Source of the DNA: Burkholderiales bacterium 39-55-53
GTDB lineage: Bacteria; Pseudomonadota; Gammaproteobacteria; Burkholderiales; Burkholderiaceae_C
Direction of reading: 5' to 3'
DNA: 64,000 nt
Assembly: GCA_002282445.1 (NCBI GenBank)
Contig: NCJK01000001.1
Coordinates: forward strand, 1 to 64,000
The notes beneath the pieces were generated by a model that saw only the letters and a list, made by a program, of their open reading frames with translations, did no database searches and was not told the origin of the DNA. Shown here in pieces: positions 51,579 through 60,232 of this stretch. Within the stretch, counting starts at the first letter, position 1. Each line of letters begins with the position of its first letter. A program made the translations under genes and the position numbers.

Positions 51579-51592
51579 CGAGAACGCAAGGC

Positions 51593-52750
51593 CTACATGG
51601 CCGCTTGCAGCATCTCACGATACTTCTGCGCTGTGGCCAAACGCGGGTTGGTTTTGTGGCAATGGTCAGCCATTGCGCCTTCGATGATTTTGTCAAACCA
51701 AGACGTTTGCACCCCCAGCTCGGCCAAGCCTTTGGGCAGACCCAAACGCGCATTCATGGCGGTGATGGCTTGGGCAATTGCCTCGGCCGCTTCGAGCGGG
51801 TGGTGAATTTCACCCAAGCCCATGGCATAGGCCATGCGCTGCATGCGGCGATCTTTTTGAACCGACTCTGCTTCGGCGTTGAAGCGCACGACAGCGGGCA
51901 AGAACATCGCGTTCAACGTGCCGTGGTGCAAACGAGGGTTCACGCCGCCCAAGCTGTGGCTGAGCGAATGCACGCAGCCCAAACCTTTTTGAAACGCCAT
52001 GGCGCCTTGCATAGAGGCACTCATCATGTTGAGACGTGCGTCGCGGTCTTGACCGTTTGCAGTGGCGCGTTCGATATGCGCCCAGCCGCGTGTGAGGCCA
52101 TCTAGCGCAATGCCATCGGCGGGCGGATTGAACGGCACGGCCATGAAGGTTTCCATGCAATGGGCGATGGCATCCATGCCGGTGGCGGCGGTGAGGGCAG
52201 GGGGTAGTCCGAGTGTGAGTTCAGGGTCAAGCAAGGCCGCCTTGGGTACCAAGTGCCACGAATGAAAACCCAGCTTGCGCCCGTCGTCCACGATGACGAT
52301 GGCCCCACGCGCCACCTCACTGCCAGTGCCCGCCGTGGTGGGCACTGCAATGATGGGCAAAACGGCTAGTGTGATTTTGAGCGAGCCACCTTCGATCGTT
52401 GCGTAGGTTTTGAGCGGGCCATCGTGTGTGGCAGCAATGGCCACGCCTTTGGCGCAGTCGATGGAAGATCCACCACCCACCGCAATGAGGCCGTCGCACT
52501 GATGGGCGTGATACACCGCCACAGCGGCACGTACTGAAGCTTCAGTAGGGTTAGAAGGGGTTTGATCAAACACTGCCACCTCTGTGCCGTGCAACGCATC
52601 TAGCGCCTTTTGCAAAATGCCCACGGCTTTCACGCCTTGGTCAGTCACGATGAGTGGTCGTTTGATGTTGGCCTTTTCACACTCCGCCCCAAGGGTCGCG
52701 AGCACGCCAAAGTCAATCTGGATGTTGGTGAGGTAAAGAATTTGAGCCAT
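51593..52750 (-). CDS. Iron-containing alcohol dehydrogenase (group III)
   Basis: 385 residues. It oxidises an alcohol with NAD(P). Motifs: GGGSSIDCAKGVAIA near residue 93 (cofactor loop), PTTAGTGSEVARGA near 137, and the metal ligands Asp and His around AATGMDAIAHCMETF near 190-200, followed by GCVHSLSHSLGG near 258 with two more His. Substrate not predictable. TATAGT is five bases before the ATG. It is convergent with the patatin gene and divergent from the esterase gene, with 39 bases between the two starts. Confidence 0.92.
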   Translation of the reverse strand: MAQILYLTNIQIDFGVLATLGAECEKANIKRPLIVTDQGVKAVGILQKALDALHGTEVAVFDQTPSNPTEASVRAAVAVYHAHQCDGLIAVGGGSSIDCAKGVAIAATHDGPLKTYATIEGGSLKITLAVLPIIAVPTTAGTGSEVARGAIVIVDDGRKLGFHSWHLVPKAALLDPELTLGLPPALTAATGMDAIAHCMETFMAVPFNPPADGIALDGLTRGWAHIERATANGQDRDARLNMMSASMQGAMAFQKGLGCVHSLSHSLGGVNPRLHHGTLNAMFLPAVVRFNAEAESVQKDRRMQRMAYAMGLGEIHHPLEAAEAIAQAITAMNARLGLPKGLAELGVQTSWFDKIIEGAMADHCHKTNPRLATAQKYREMLQAAM

Positions 52751-52789
52751 GGCACACTATAAAAGCCACATTCAAAAAAGCAAACCACG

Positions 52790-53743
52790 ATGAGTCACCC
52801 ACGTAACCCGCAAAGCCTGCTGACACCCGCCATGCGAGATGTTCTGCATGCCATTGCCAAAGCAGGCCGCCCGCCCATGGCACTGATGACACCCGAGCAA
52901 GCCAAACAAGCCTATGCCTTAGGCGCAGGTGTGCTGGAGGTAAACGCACAAAAAATGACGCGTGACGACACGATACACATCCCCACGCGTGACGGCGCAA
53001 CACTGCGCGCCAAACTGTGGGCCGAACATCCCAAACCCAACTTGCCCGTGCTGCTGTACTTTCATGGGGGCGGCTTCACCGTTGGCAGTCCCGAAACCCA
53101 CGAGGCGCTATGCAAACATTTGGCCCATTTGGCGCACTGTGCCGTGGTATCGCTGGACTATCGACTCGCACCTGAGCACACATTCCCCACGGCACATAAC
53201 GACGCATTTGATGCCTTGCAATGGCTCGCAGCCAACGCCTCAAGCCTAGGCCTAGATGCCTCACGCATCGCCATTGGTGGCGACAGCGCGGGCGGCACAC
53301 TCACAGCAGCCACGGCCATTGCAGCGCGTGATGCAGGCATTGACCTGAAGCTGCAACTCATGTTCTACCCCGGCTGTTCGCCCGAACACATGGCATCTGC
53401 ACACACGTTTGAAAAAGGCTTCTTGCTAGAAAAAGCCAGCATCGAATACTTCTATATCCATTACATGCCCAACACGGCAGACCGCCACGACCCACGCTTT
53501 TCACCCTTGTTGGCGGATGTGTCAGGCGTGGCCCCCGCATGGCTGGGCTTGGCAGAGTGCGATCCGTTGGTAGATGAAGGTGTGGCCTATGCCGACCACC
53601 TGCGCTTGGGTGGTGTGGCGGTAGACCTAGAAATTTACAAAGGCGTGGTGCACAGCTTCATCCAAATGGGCCGAGTGATTCCCGAAGCGCTAGCCGCCCA
53701 CATGGATGCAGCACGTGCCCTACGGCACGCGTTTGGGTTGTAA
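52790..53743 (+). CDS. Alpha/beta hydrolase, hormone-sensitive-lipase family esterase
   Basis: 317 residues. Motifs: YFHGGGFTVG near residue 88 (oxyanion HGGG), GGDSAGGTLTAATA near 163 (nucleophile Ser), DPLVDEGVAYADHL near 260 (catalytic Asp) and GVVHSFIQMG near 286 (catalytic His). These define family IV esterases for short acyl esters. No signal peptide. The acetyltransferase gene follows after three bases, so the two are co-transcribed. Confidence 0.92.
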   Translation: MSHPRNPQSLLTPAMRDVLHAIAKAGRPPMALMTPEQAKQAYALGAGVLEVNAQKMTRDDTIHIPTRDGATLRAKLWAEHPKPNLPVLLYFHGGGFTVGSPETHEALCKHLAHLAHCAVVSLDYRLAPEHTFPTAHNDAFDALQWLAANASSLGLDASRIAIGGDSAGGTLTAATAIAARDAGIDLKLQLMFYPGCSPEHMASAHTFEKGFLLEKASIEYFYIHYMPNTADRHDPRFSPLLADVSGVAPAWLGLAECDPLVDEGVAYADHLRLGGVAVDLEIYKGVVHSFIQMGRVIPEALAAHMDAARALRHAFGL

Positions 53744-53746
53744 CAA

Positions 53747-54187
53747 ATGGCACTGACCTACATCGAGATTGGTGAATGGGCTTTGATGCAAGCACCAGCG
53801 CAATCCGTGCGTACCGCAGTGTTTGTGCTTGAGCAAGGCATTGCCCCTGAAGACGAATGGGATGCAGAAGACGCCACCGCTTTGCATGCAGTGCTGTTTG
53901 ATGTGAATGGCCAAGCCTTGGGCAATGCGCGCTTGTTACAACCCTCGGCAACCGTGACCAAAGTGGGGCGCATGGCGGTAGTGAAAGATGCCCGAGGTAT
54001 TGGTTATGGGGCAAGGTTGTTGGAGGCCTTAATTCGCTGCGCCCGACAACGCAGCCACAAAGAAGTTCGCCTGAGTGCGCAACGTACAGCTGAGAGCTTT
54101 TATGCAGCGCATGGTTTCGTCGCGGTGGGTGAGCCGTTTGATGAGGTGGGTATCCCACATATGGAAATGCGCCTAAGCCTGAGCTAA
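53747..54187 (+). CDS. GNAT family N-acetyltransferase (ElaA-like)
   Basis: 146 residues. The acetyl-CoA loop is KVGRMAVVKDARGIGYGARLLEAL around residues 67-90 (RxxGxG), followed by AQRTAESFYAAHGFVAVGEPFDEVGIPHMEM, the usual strand 6-7 region. The N-terminal VRTAVFVLEQGI is typical of ElaA-type members. Substrate unknown. It begins three bases after the esterase stop. Confidence 0.9.
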   Translation: MALTYIEIGEWALMQAPAQSVRTAVFVLEQGIAPEDEWDAEDATALHAVLFDVNGQALGNARLLQPSATVTKVGRMAVVKDARGIGYGARLLEALIRCARQRSHKEVRLSAQRTAESFYAAHGFVAVGEPFDEVGIPHMEMRLSLS

Positions 54188-54244
54188 ACATTCATCCAAC
54201 CGTGCAAAAATACACGTGATTAAAACTTTAGAAAACCTTGTCTT

Positions 54245-54967
54245 ATGAAAAATACTCACCGCTTTTCTCCTGTCACTTTAGCCATTGCCTTATCTATGGC
54301 ACTTACCGCAACAGCCAACGCGGGTGATGTGACCAACTTCAGTGCACTCAGCCAAACAGAGTTTTTAGCTGTCAGTAAAGACTTGGTGGCCGTCACCAGT
54401 ACCAAATCTATTGAACCTGCAGCGCCATTGGGTCTGACTGGTTTTGATGTCAGCGCATCGACCAGCGTCACTAAGATTCAAGACGGTGCAGCCTGGGCCA
54501 AAGTTTCTGGCGACAGTACAAGTAACTTGATGCAAACCAAAGTGGCCATCAGCAAAGGTTTATCAAGCGGCTTAGATGTAGGCGGCTTTGTATCCAAAGT
54601 GCCAAATAGCAATGTGTCAGCCTTGGGTGTGCATGTGAAATACGCGTTGCTGGAAGGCAATGCCATCACGCCAGCCGTTGCCGTGCGTGCAAGTTACAGC
54701 CGTTTGGGTGGCGTGTCAGGGATGACTCTCAGCAACACGGGTGTTGATGTGTTGGTTTCTAAAGGTTTGGTTGGTTTCACACCCTATGCAGGCGTCGGCT
54801 CAGTGATTTCTAGCGCCCAAGCCACAGGCAAAAGCGATGAGAGCTTCACACAGAGCAAATCATTTGTGGGCGTGAGCTGGAATGTGGCGATTCTTAACCT
54901 GTCGGCTGAAGTTGACCGCACCGGTAAACACACATCAGCCAGCATCAAAGCTGGTGTGAGGTTCTAA
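54245..54967 (+). CDS. Exported protein, probable outer-membrane beta-barrel
   Basis: 240 residues. A signal peptide is clear (basic start, LAIALSMALTATANA, cut after NA-G near residue 26). The mature part is rich in alternating polar/hydrophobic strands and Gly/Ser, ends with Phe (KAGVRF), and resembles a small eight-strand barrel. I do not recognise a named family. It has its own spacer of 57 bases upstream and is convergent with ygfZ, five bases apart. Confidence 0.7.
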   Translation: MKNTHRFSPVTLAIALSMALTATANAGDVTNFSALSQTEFLAVSKDLVAVTSTKSIEPAAPLGLTGFDVSASTSVTKIQDGAAWAKVSGDSTSNLMQTKVAISKGLSSGLDVGGFVSKVPNSNVSALGVHVKYALLEGNAITPAVAVRASYSRLGGVSGMTLSNTGVDVLVSKGLVGFTPYAGVGSVISSAQATGKSDESFTQSKSFVGVSWNVAILNLSAEVDRTGKHTSASIKAGVRF

Positions 54968-54972
54968 GCAAC

Positions 54973-55911
54973 TCAAATATCGTCACGCAAGGCGTAAGGC
55001 AGCGGCAGCAGGCTTAGCAAGGGGCCATCTGCCGCACCTAAATGCAAGTTGCTGTTTTCAGTGGCGCTGAGTTGCAACTCCAGCACCGCCACATGGCTAG
55101 CACCATCGTTCGCAGCCTGCGCCACAAGGCCGCAAGGCTGGCTGGCATCCAAGCTTGAAAACACTTCTTGGCCTGCGGCCATTGGTACTTCGCTTTGCGC
55201 AATGAACGCACGGCGCTTCAAAGTGCCACGAAACTGGCTGCGTGCCACTACCTCTTGACCGGGGTAGCAGCCCTTTTTGAAGTTCACGCCATCCACCGAT
55301 TCGTAGTTGAGCATCTGTGGCACAAAGGCTTCGAAGGTGGCCAGCTCGACCCAAGCAATGCCGCTCATCACTTCGCCTACTTGCCACAAGTCTGCACTGA
55401 GGGCTGGGCCAGTTGGTGCAGCCTCGTCTTTGGGAGCGATCCAAAAAGCACGGGGTTGGCCTAAGGCAGGGTAGAGCGTCAACACATCTGCTGTACCCAC
55501 TGCATGGCGCTGCCATGCGTCAGTGGATGCACCGTTCAAAGCCGCCAGCGCGGCATCACCCGCCAAGCCCAACAATTGAAACTCTTCACTCGCATCACTC
55601 AGCTTGGCCTTGGCACGCAGCACAAACATCGACAAGCGTTTGACGGTTTGGGCGATCAGGTCTTTGCGGCAAATCAACAGCACTTCTTCGGCTGATCGCT
55701 TGTAAACCACAAAGCTCGCTAGCATGCGGCCCTTGGCATTGCAAAAAGCAGCCAAACGCGATTGGCCTTCTTTCATCAACAGCACATCGTTGGTCAGCTG
55801 GTTGTGCAAAAAGCTGGCGGCATCCGAGCCCGCTGCGCGGATGATGCCGAGGTGGGGCAGGGGGGCGATGCCGTTGAATGGCGCGGAAGGATCGTAGGTG
55901 GTCTGTGACAT
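54973..55911 (-). CDS. ygfZ: Folate-binding iron-sulfur repair protein YgfZ
   Basis: 312 residues from ATG 55911 (MSQTTYDPS). It is a tetrahydrofolate-binding protein of the aminomethyltransferase fold that helps maintain some iron-sulfur enzymes. Signature KKGCYPGQEVVARSQFRGTLKRR near residue 230 has the conserved K-x-G-C-Y-x-G-Q-E motif with the key Cys. The N-terminus (GIIRAAGSDAASFLHNQLTNDV) matches the folate-binding domain. Divergent from mltG. A GATAAT box is seven bases before the ATG. Confidence 0.92.
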   Translation of the reverse strand: MSQTTYDPSAPFNGIAPLPHLGIIRAAGSDAASFLHNQLTNDVLLMKEGQSRLAAFCNAKGRMLASFVVYKRSAEEVLLICRKDLIAQTVKRLSMFVLRAKAKLSDASEEFQLLGLAGDAALAALNGASTDAWQRHAVGTADVLTLYPALGQPRAFWIAPKDEAAPTGPALSADLWQVGEVMSGIAWVELATFEAFVPQMLNYESVDGVNFKKGCYPGQEVVARSQFRGTLKRRAFIAQSEVPMAAGQEVFSSLDASQPCGLVAQAANDGASHVAVLELQLSATENSNLHLGAADGPLLSLLPLPYALRDDI

Positions 55912-55918
55912 GACGTGA

Positions 55919-55924
55919 ATTATC
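55919..55924 (-). promoter_or_regulatory. GATAAT -10 box seven bases before ygfZ ATG
   Basis: Reads GATGATAAT on the minus strand, then seven bases and ATG 55911. Fourth example in this window of the same spacing; the mRNA may be leaderless. Confidence 0.5.
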
Positions 55925-55962
55925 ATCTTCGCTTGATTAACGTGATTGAACATGGGGTTGTG

Positions 55963-56964
55963 ATGCGTCTCATCAAGCGAATTTTTTGGACGGTATTGAG
56001 TCTCGCCCTGTTGCTGTCAGCCGCAACGGGCTGGTGGGTATTGACACCACTGCCGATGCAAACACCGACTGTGGATGTGTCCATCGAGCCACAAACCCCG
56101 GTGCGCGGCATCGCCCAAGCCGTGGTGGACGCAGGGGTGGATGTTCAGCCGGCTGTCTTGTTCGCGTTTTTCCGTGCCAGCGGCCAGTCGCGCAAGCTGC
56201 GTGCTGGCAGTTACGAACTCAGCCAAGGCAACACGCCTATGGATTTGCTGCGCAAGTTGACCCGCGGAGAAGAAAGCCTCAAAGCCATCAGCCTGATCGA
56301 CGGCTGGACATTTCGCCAATTCCGCGCTGCGTTGGCCAAAGCCGAAGGCCTCAAACACGACACCAAAGGCCTGAGCGATGACGAACTCATGGCCAAGCTG
56401 GGCATGCCGGGCGTGGCACCTGAAGGCCGGTTTTTCCCAGACACCTACACCTATGGCAAAGGCGCATCAGAGCTGCATGTGATGCAACGCGCAGCAAACG
56501 CCATGACCAAACAACTGGCCGCCGCATGGGGCCAACGCCAGCCGGACATTCAAATCAAAACAATCGACGAAGCCTTGATCTTGGCCAGCATCATCGAAAA
56601 AGAAACTGGCCGAGAAAGCGACCGCACCACCATCAGCCGCGTGTTTCACAACCGCTTAGAGCTGGGCATGCCGCTGCAAACTGACCCCACCGTGATTTAC
56701 GGCATGTTTGACAGCTTCGATGGCAACCTGCGCCGCGCTGACCTGCGCACCGACCACGCGTGGAACACCTACACCCGCAAAGGCTTGCCGCCCACGCCCA
56801 TTTCTATGCCTGGGCGCAACGCGCTCAAAGCGGCCGTACAGCCAGCATCCAGCAACGCGCTTTATTTTGTGGCCAAGGGCGACGGCACAAGCTACTTCAG
56901 CGCGACGCTGGATGAGCACAATGCCGCCGTCAATCGCTACCAACGCAAAGCTGCTGGCCAGTGA
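55963..56964 (+). CDS. mltG: Endolytic murein transglycosylase MltG
   Basis: 333 residues from ATG 55963 (MRLIKRIF), with GGGG seven bases upstream; GTG 55915 and 55957 are less likely. It cleaves nascent peptidoglycan strands at the inner membrane and probably sets strand ends. One N-terminal membrane segment (about 6-24), then a LysM-like region, then the YceG domain: PEGRFFPDTYTYGKG near 150 and ASIIEKETGRESDR near 210, where Glu212 is the expected catalytic acid. HNRLELGMPLQTDPTVIYG and PISMPGRNALKAAVQP are also conserved. The tmk gene follows 25 bases on. Confidence 0.94.
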   Translation: MRLIKRIFWTVLSLALLLSAATGWWVLTPLPMQTPTVDVSIEPQTPVRGIAQAVVDAGVDVQPAVLFAFFRASGQSRKLRAGSYELSQGNTPMDLLRKLTRGEESLKAISLIDGWTFRQFRAALAKAEGLKHDTKGLSDDELMAKLGMPGVAPEGRFFPDTYTYGKGASELHVMQRAANAMTKQLAAAWGQRQPDIQIKTIDEALILASIIEKETGRESDRTTISRVFHNRLELGMPLQTDPTVIYGMFDSFDGNLRRADLRTDHAWNTYTRKGLPPTPISMPGRNALKAAVQPASSNALYFVAKGDGTSYFSATLDEHNAAVNRYQRKAAGQ

Positions 56965-56989
56965 TGCCGAACAGGCAAAATAGCGGGCT

Positions 56990-57631
56990 ATGACAAAAAC
57001 AGGTCTGTTCATCAGTTTTGAAGGCATCGATGGTGCTGGCAAGTCCACGCACATCGATGGCTTGGCCGCCGCGTTCAAAGCGCAGGGCCGCCAAGTCACG
57101 CTCACCCGCGAGCCCGGCGGCACACCTTTGGCCGAAAAGCTGCGAGAGATGGTGCTGCACGACGCGATGGACTCGCTGACCGAAGCGCTACTGATATTCG
57201 CAGCCCGCCGCGACCACTTGCACAACGTGATTGAACCTGCTTTGGCACGAGGCGATGTGGTGTTGTGCGACCGCTTCACCGACGCCACCTTTGCCTACCA
57301 AGGTAGCGGTCGTGGGTTTGATTTGGGCGTGTTGCAACAATTAGAAGCTTGGGTTCAAAAAACACCAAACGGGTTGCGCCAACCCGATGTGACCGTATGG
57401 TTTGAACTCGATCCCGCCATCGCCGCCGTTCGCTTAGCGGGTGCACGCGTGCCAGACCGCTTTGAGGCGCAGCCCGTGGAGTTCTTCCAAAAAGTATCTG
57501 ACGGCTATGCAGCACGCGTCCAAGCCGATGCACAGCGCTTTGTGCGCCTAGACGCCGCCCAAACCCGTGAAGCCGTGTGGATGCAACTGCACCAGAACTT
57601 TGTGCAGCGCGGCTGGTTGAGCGCGAATTGA
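56990..57631 (+). CDS. tmk: Thymidylate kinase
   Basis: 213 residues. It phosphorylates dTMP to dTDP for DNA synthesis. P-loop [11 protein letters not shown] near residue 9, [15 protein letters not shown] near 39 (DRx-type base loop precursor), [16 protein letters not shown] near 97 (DR motif) and the LID region around 140-155. It sits in the mltG-tmk-holB-tatD order common to proteobacteria. Confidence 0.95.
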   Translation: MTKTGLFISFEGIDGAGKSTHIDGLAAAFKAQGRQVTLTREPGGTPLAEKLREMVLHDAMDSLTEALLIFAARRDHLHNVIEPALARGDVVLCDRFTDATFAYQGSGRGFDLGVLQQLEAWVQKTPNGLRQPDVTVWFELDPAIAAVRLAGARVPDRFEAQPVEFFQKVSDGYAARVQADAQRFVRLDAAQTREAVWMQLHQNFVQRGWLSAN

Positions 57632-57644
57632 GATCTAGCGCGGC

Positions 57645-58664
57645 ATGACCGAAACCACCACACACGTTCGGCCCGTCTTGAGCCCATGGCTACAAGGCCA
57701 GCTCACGACTTTGCTTGAGCGACGCGGCCATGCTTGGCTGCTGCAAGGCCCATCGGGCTTGGGTCAATACACATTGGGGCTAGAACTGGCCCGCGCTTGG
57801 CTGTGCGAGGCACCCACGAAGCAGGGCGCTTGTTACCAATGCCGCAGTTGCCACGCGGTGGATGTGCGCACCCATGCCGACCTGCGCACCCTCATGCCGG
57901 AAGCTTTGGCGCTTGAACTCAACTGGCCCTTGGACGAGAAAACTCAAAAAGAGTTAGACGACAAAAAGCGCAAGCCCAGCAAAGAGATTCGCGTCGAAGC
58001 CGCTCGCGACATGGTGGCTTTCAGCCAGCAAACCCGCTCAGGCGGATCGACCAAAGTGGTGTTTGTGTATCCCGCCGAGCGCATGAACCATGTGACGGCC
58101 AACACCATCCTTAAAACCCTCGAAGAGCCGCCAGGCGAATGCCGCTTTGTACTGGCCAGCGAAGCCGCTCACCAGCTGCTGCCCACCATCCGCAGCCGTT
58201 GCCAAACCCACACCATGGTTTGGCCCACTGAAGCCGAGGCTTTGAGCTGGCTACAAGCCCAAGGCGTACCAGCGGCAGATGCAGCCGTGTTGCTGCGCGC
58301 AGCCGGAGGCCGACCCGAGGATGCACTCGACCTAGCCAATACAGGCCTCAAAGCCGCACACTGGGCAGCCCTGCCCAAGGCCGTCATGCGTGGTGATGTG
58401 GGCGCTGTGTCGGATGCCACGCCATCGCAAGCCATCGCCATGCTGCAAAAGCTGTGTCACGACCTGCTGGCGTTGCGAACAGGTGCTGAGCCACGCTTTT
58501 TTATGGCGGCAGATTTACCCGCAGCAGGCACTGTAAGTTCGCTCACCCAATGGTCCAAAGACCTGATGGATGGTGCCCGGACCTCCGAACATCCGTACAA
58601 CGCAGGCTTGATGTTTGAAGCCTTGGTAGCGCGTGCGCAAACCGCTTTGCGTGCCAAAGACTAA
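57645..58664 (+). CDS. holB: DNA polymerase III delta-prime subunit HolB
   Basis: 339 residues. It is part of the clamp loader that places the beta clamp on DNA. The P-loop site is degenerate (GPSGLGQYTLG, no GKT), as expected for delta-prime, which does not bind ATP. A zinc module is visible in CYQCRSCHAVDVRTHADL near residue 62. The SRC motif, TIRSRC near 184, is the arginine finger region. The family Walker-B-like VFVYPAERMN follows the pattern. It begins 13 bases after tmk. Confidence 0.93.
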   Translation: MTETTTHVRPVLSPWLQGQLTTLLERRGHAWLLQGPSGLGQYTLGLELARAWLCEAPTKQGACYQCRSCHAVDVRTHADLRTLMPEALALELNWPLDEKTQKELDDKKRKPSKEIRVEAARDMVAFSQQTRSGGSTKVVFVYPAERMNHVTANTILKTLEEPPGECRFVLASEAAHQLLPTIRSRCQTHTMVWPTEAEALSWLQAQGVPAADAAVLLRAAGGRPEDALDLANTGLKAAHWAALPKAVMRGDVGAVSDATPSQAIAMLQKLCHDLLALRTGAEPRFFMAADLPAAGTVSSLTQWSKDLMDGARTSEHPYNAGLMFEALVARAQTALRAKD

Positions 58665-58673
58665 AAGAAAACC

Positions 58674-59468
58674 ATGTTCACCGATTCCCACTGCCACCTG
58701 AACTTTCCAGAACTGATTGAGAACATCCACGCCATCCGCGACGACATGGCCAAGGCCCAAGTCACACGCGCCTTGGTCATCAGCACAACGCTGGAGCGCT
58801 TTCCTGAGGTACACGGATTAGCCACGCAGTTCGACAACTTTTGGGCCACCGTTGGGGTGCACCCCGATAACGAAGGCGTGCAAGAACCTACGCTCGATGA
58901 CCTGCTGACTCGCGCCCAACTGCCCAAAGTGGTGGGCATTGGTGAGACAGGCCTTGACTATTACCGCTTGGGCGAACGCACTGTGGCCGATATGGAATGG
59001 CAGCGCAACCGCTTTCGCATCCACATCCAAGCCGCGCAGCATACCCAACTGCCTTTGGTCATCCACACGCGCAGCTCGTCGGCTGACACCGTGGCGATTT
59101 TGAAAGAGCAGGGCGAAGACGGATCAGCAGGCAGTGCAGGGGGCGTGTTTCATTGCTTCACCGAAACGGCTGACGTGGCCCGTGCTGGCTTGGACCTTGG
59201 GCTTTACATTTCCTTTTCAGGCATCTTGACCTTCAAAAATGCCCAAGACTTGCGCGATGTCGCTCAATTTGTACCGATGGACCGCATCTTGATTGAGACC
59301 GACAGCCCATATTTGGCGCCTGTTCCACATCGAGGCAAGACCAACAATCCGTCCTATGTGCCGTTTGTGGCTAAGCAGATTGCTGAGATCAAAGGCATGT
59401 CTGTTGAGGAGGTCGCCGAGACCACAAGCCGCAATTTTGACCAACTTTTTAGCGCTGTTTTAAAATGA
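58674..59468 (+). CDS. tatD: TatD family metal-dependent DNase
   Basis: 264 residues. A TIM-barrel exonuclease acting on DNA ends, of the TatD/YcfH group. Metal ligands appear in DSHCHLNF near residue 4, GETGLDYYR near 96, VIHTRSS near 131, FHCFTETAD near 160 and ETDSPYLAP near 210. In Comamonadaceae and other groups it follows holB. It overlaps the ankyrin gene by four bases (ATGA). Confidence 0.94.
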   Translation: MFTDSHCHLNFPELIENIHAIRDDMAKAQVTRALVISTTLERFPEVHGLATQFDNFWATVGVHPDNEGVQEPTLDDLLTRAQLPKVVGIGETGLDYYRLGERTVADMEWQRNRFRIHIQAAQHTQLPLVIHTRSSSADTVAILKEQGEDGSAGSAGGVFHCFTETADVARAGLDLGLYISFSGILTFKNAQDLRDVAQFVPMDRILIETDSPYLAPVPHRGKTNNPSYVPFVAKQIAEIKGMSVEEVAETTSRNFDQLFSAVLK

Positions 59469-60139
59469 GAAAGTACTTTAAGTATTTTTTATATCTATAT
59501 GTTTTTATTGGATATTCTTTATCCAATGCTGGCTCGTATGATGACTTCATTGCGGCGGTCACCTTTGACCAGCCGACCACGATAGAGCGGCTTTTAGCGC
59601 GGGGATTTGATCCCAATACCGTCAACGAAAAAGGTATACCGGGCATCTTGGTCGCACTGCAATCAGAATCCAGCAAAGCGGCTTTGGCGCTCGCGAAGCA
59701 CCCTTTAACAAATGTCAATGTGCAAACGTCGGCCGGTGAAACACCACTCATGCTGGCCGCTTTCAACAACCAAATGGAGTTAGCACAGTTACTGATCAAA
59801 CGTGAAGCCGATGTCAACAAACCTGGCTGGACACCGCTTCACTACGCGGCTGCCAAGGGTCATAAAGACATGATGCGTTTGCTGATTGAGAATGAAGCTT
59901 ATCTCGACAGTGAGTCTCCGAATGGAACAACGCCTTTGATGATGGCTGTCTTATCCAATTCACCTTTGGCGGTTAAATTGCTGCTCGAGGAGGGGGCTGA
60001 CCCGACGTTGGCCAACCAAGATCATCTAACTGCCCTCGACTTAGCAGTTCAAAAAGACAATTCGCAAATTGCTTTCTACATTCGGGGATTCATCGAAGCT
60101 TGGTTTATTCAAAACCCAGTCGTTGAAACGGCTAAATAA
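59465..60139 (+). CDS. Exported ankyrin-repeat protein
   Basis: 224 residues. A hydrophobic N-terminus (about residues 6-20, ending SNAGSYDD) should direct export. Ankyrin repeats follow: about four copies from residue 30 to 200, for example TPLMLAAFNNQMELAQLLIKREADVN and TPLHYAAAKGHKDMMRLLI. Such proteins mediate protein contacts in the periplasm. The overlap with tatD shows it is the last gene of the mltG operon. The N-terminal codons are AT-rich, unlike tatD. Role unknown. Confidence 0.85.
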   Translation: MRKYFKYFLYLYVFIGYSLSNAGSYDDFIAAVTFDQPTTIERLLARGFDPNTVNEKGIPGILVALQSESSKAALALAKHPLTNVNVQTSAGETPLMLAAFNNQMELAQLLIKREADVNKPGWTPLHYAAAKGHKDMMRLLIENEAYLDSESPNGTTPLMMAVLSNSPLAVKLLLEEGADPTLANQDHLTALDLAVQKDNSQIAFYIRGFIEAWFIQNPVVETAK

Positions 60140-60232
60140 GCGCAGCGCTGTTTATTGACTCACACTCATTTTTCGTACGATGCAAGTTAACTTAACATAA
60201 TATACGTCGTATGAAACTAAAATCAATTCAAG

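Noticed and set aside
60140-60232. Palindromic-looking motifs (GTTAACTTAAC, CGTACGAT...GTCGTATG) between the ankyrin gene and ldcA
   Set aside because: Matches are short and broken, there is no T-tract, and AT-rich sequence yields such matches by chance.
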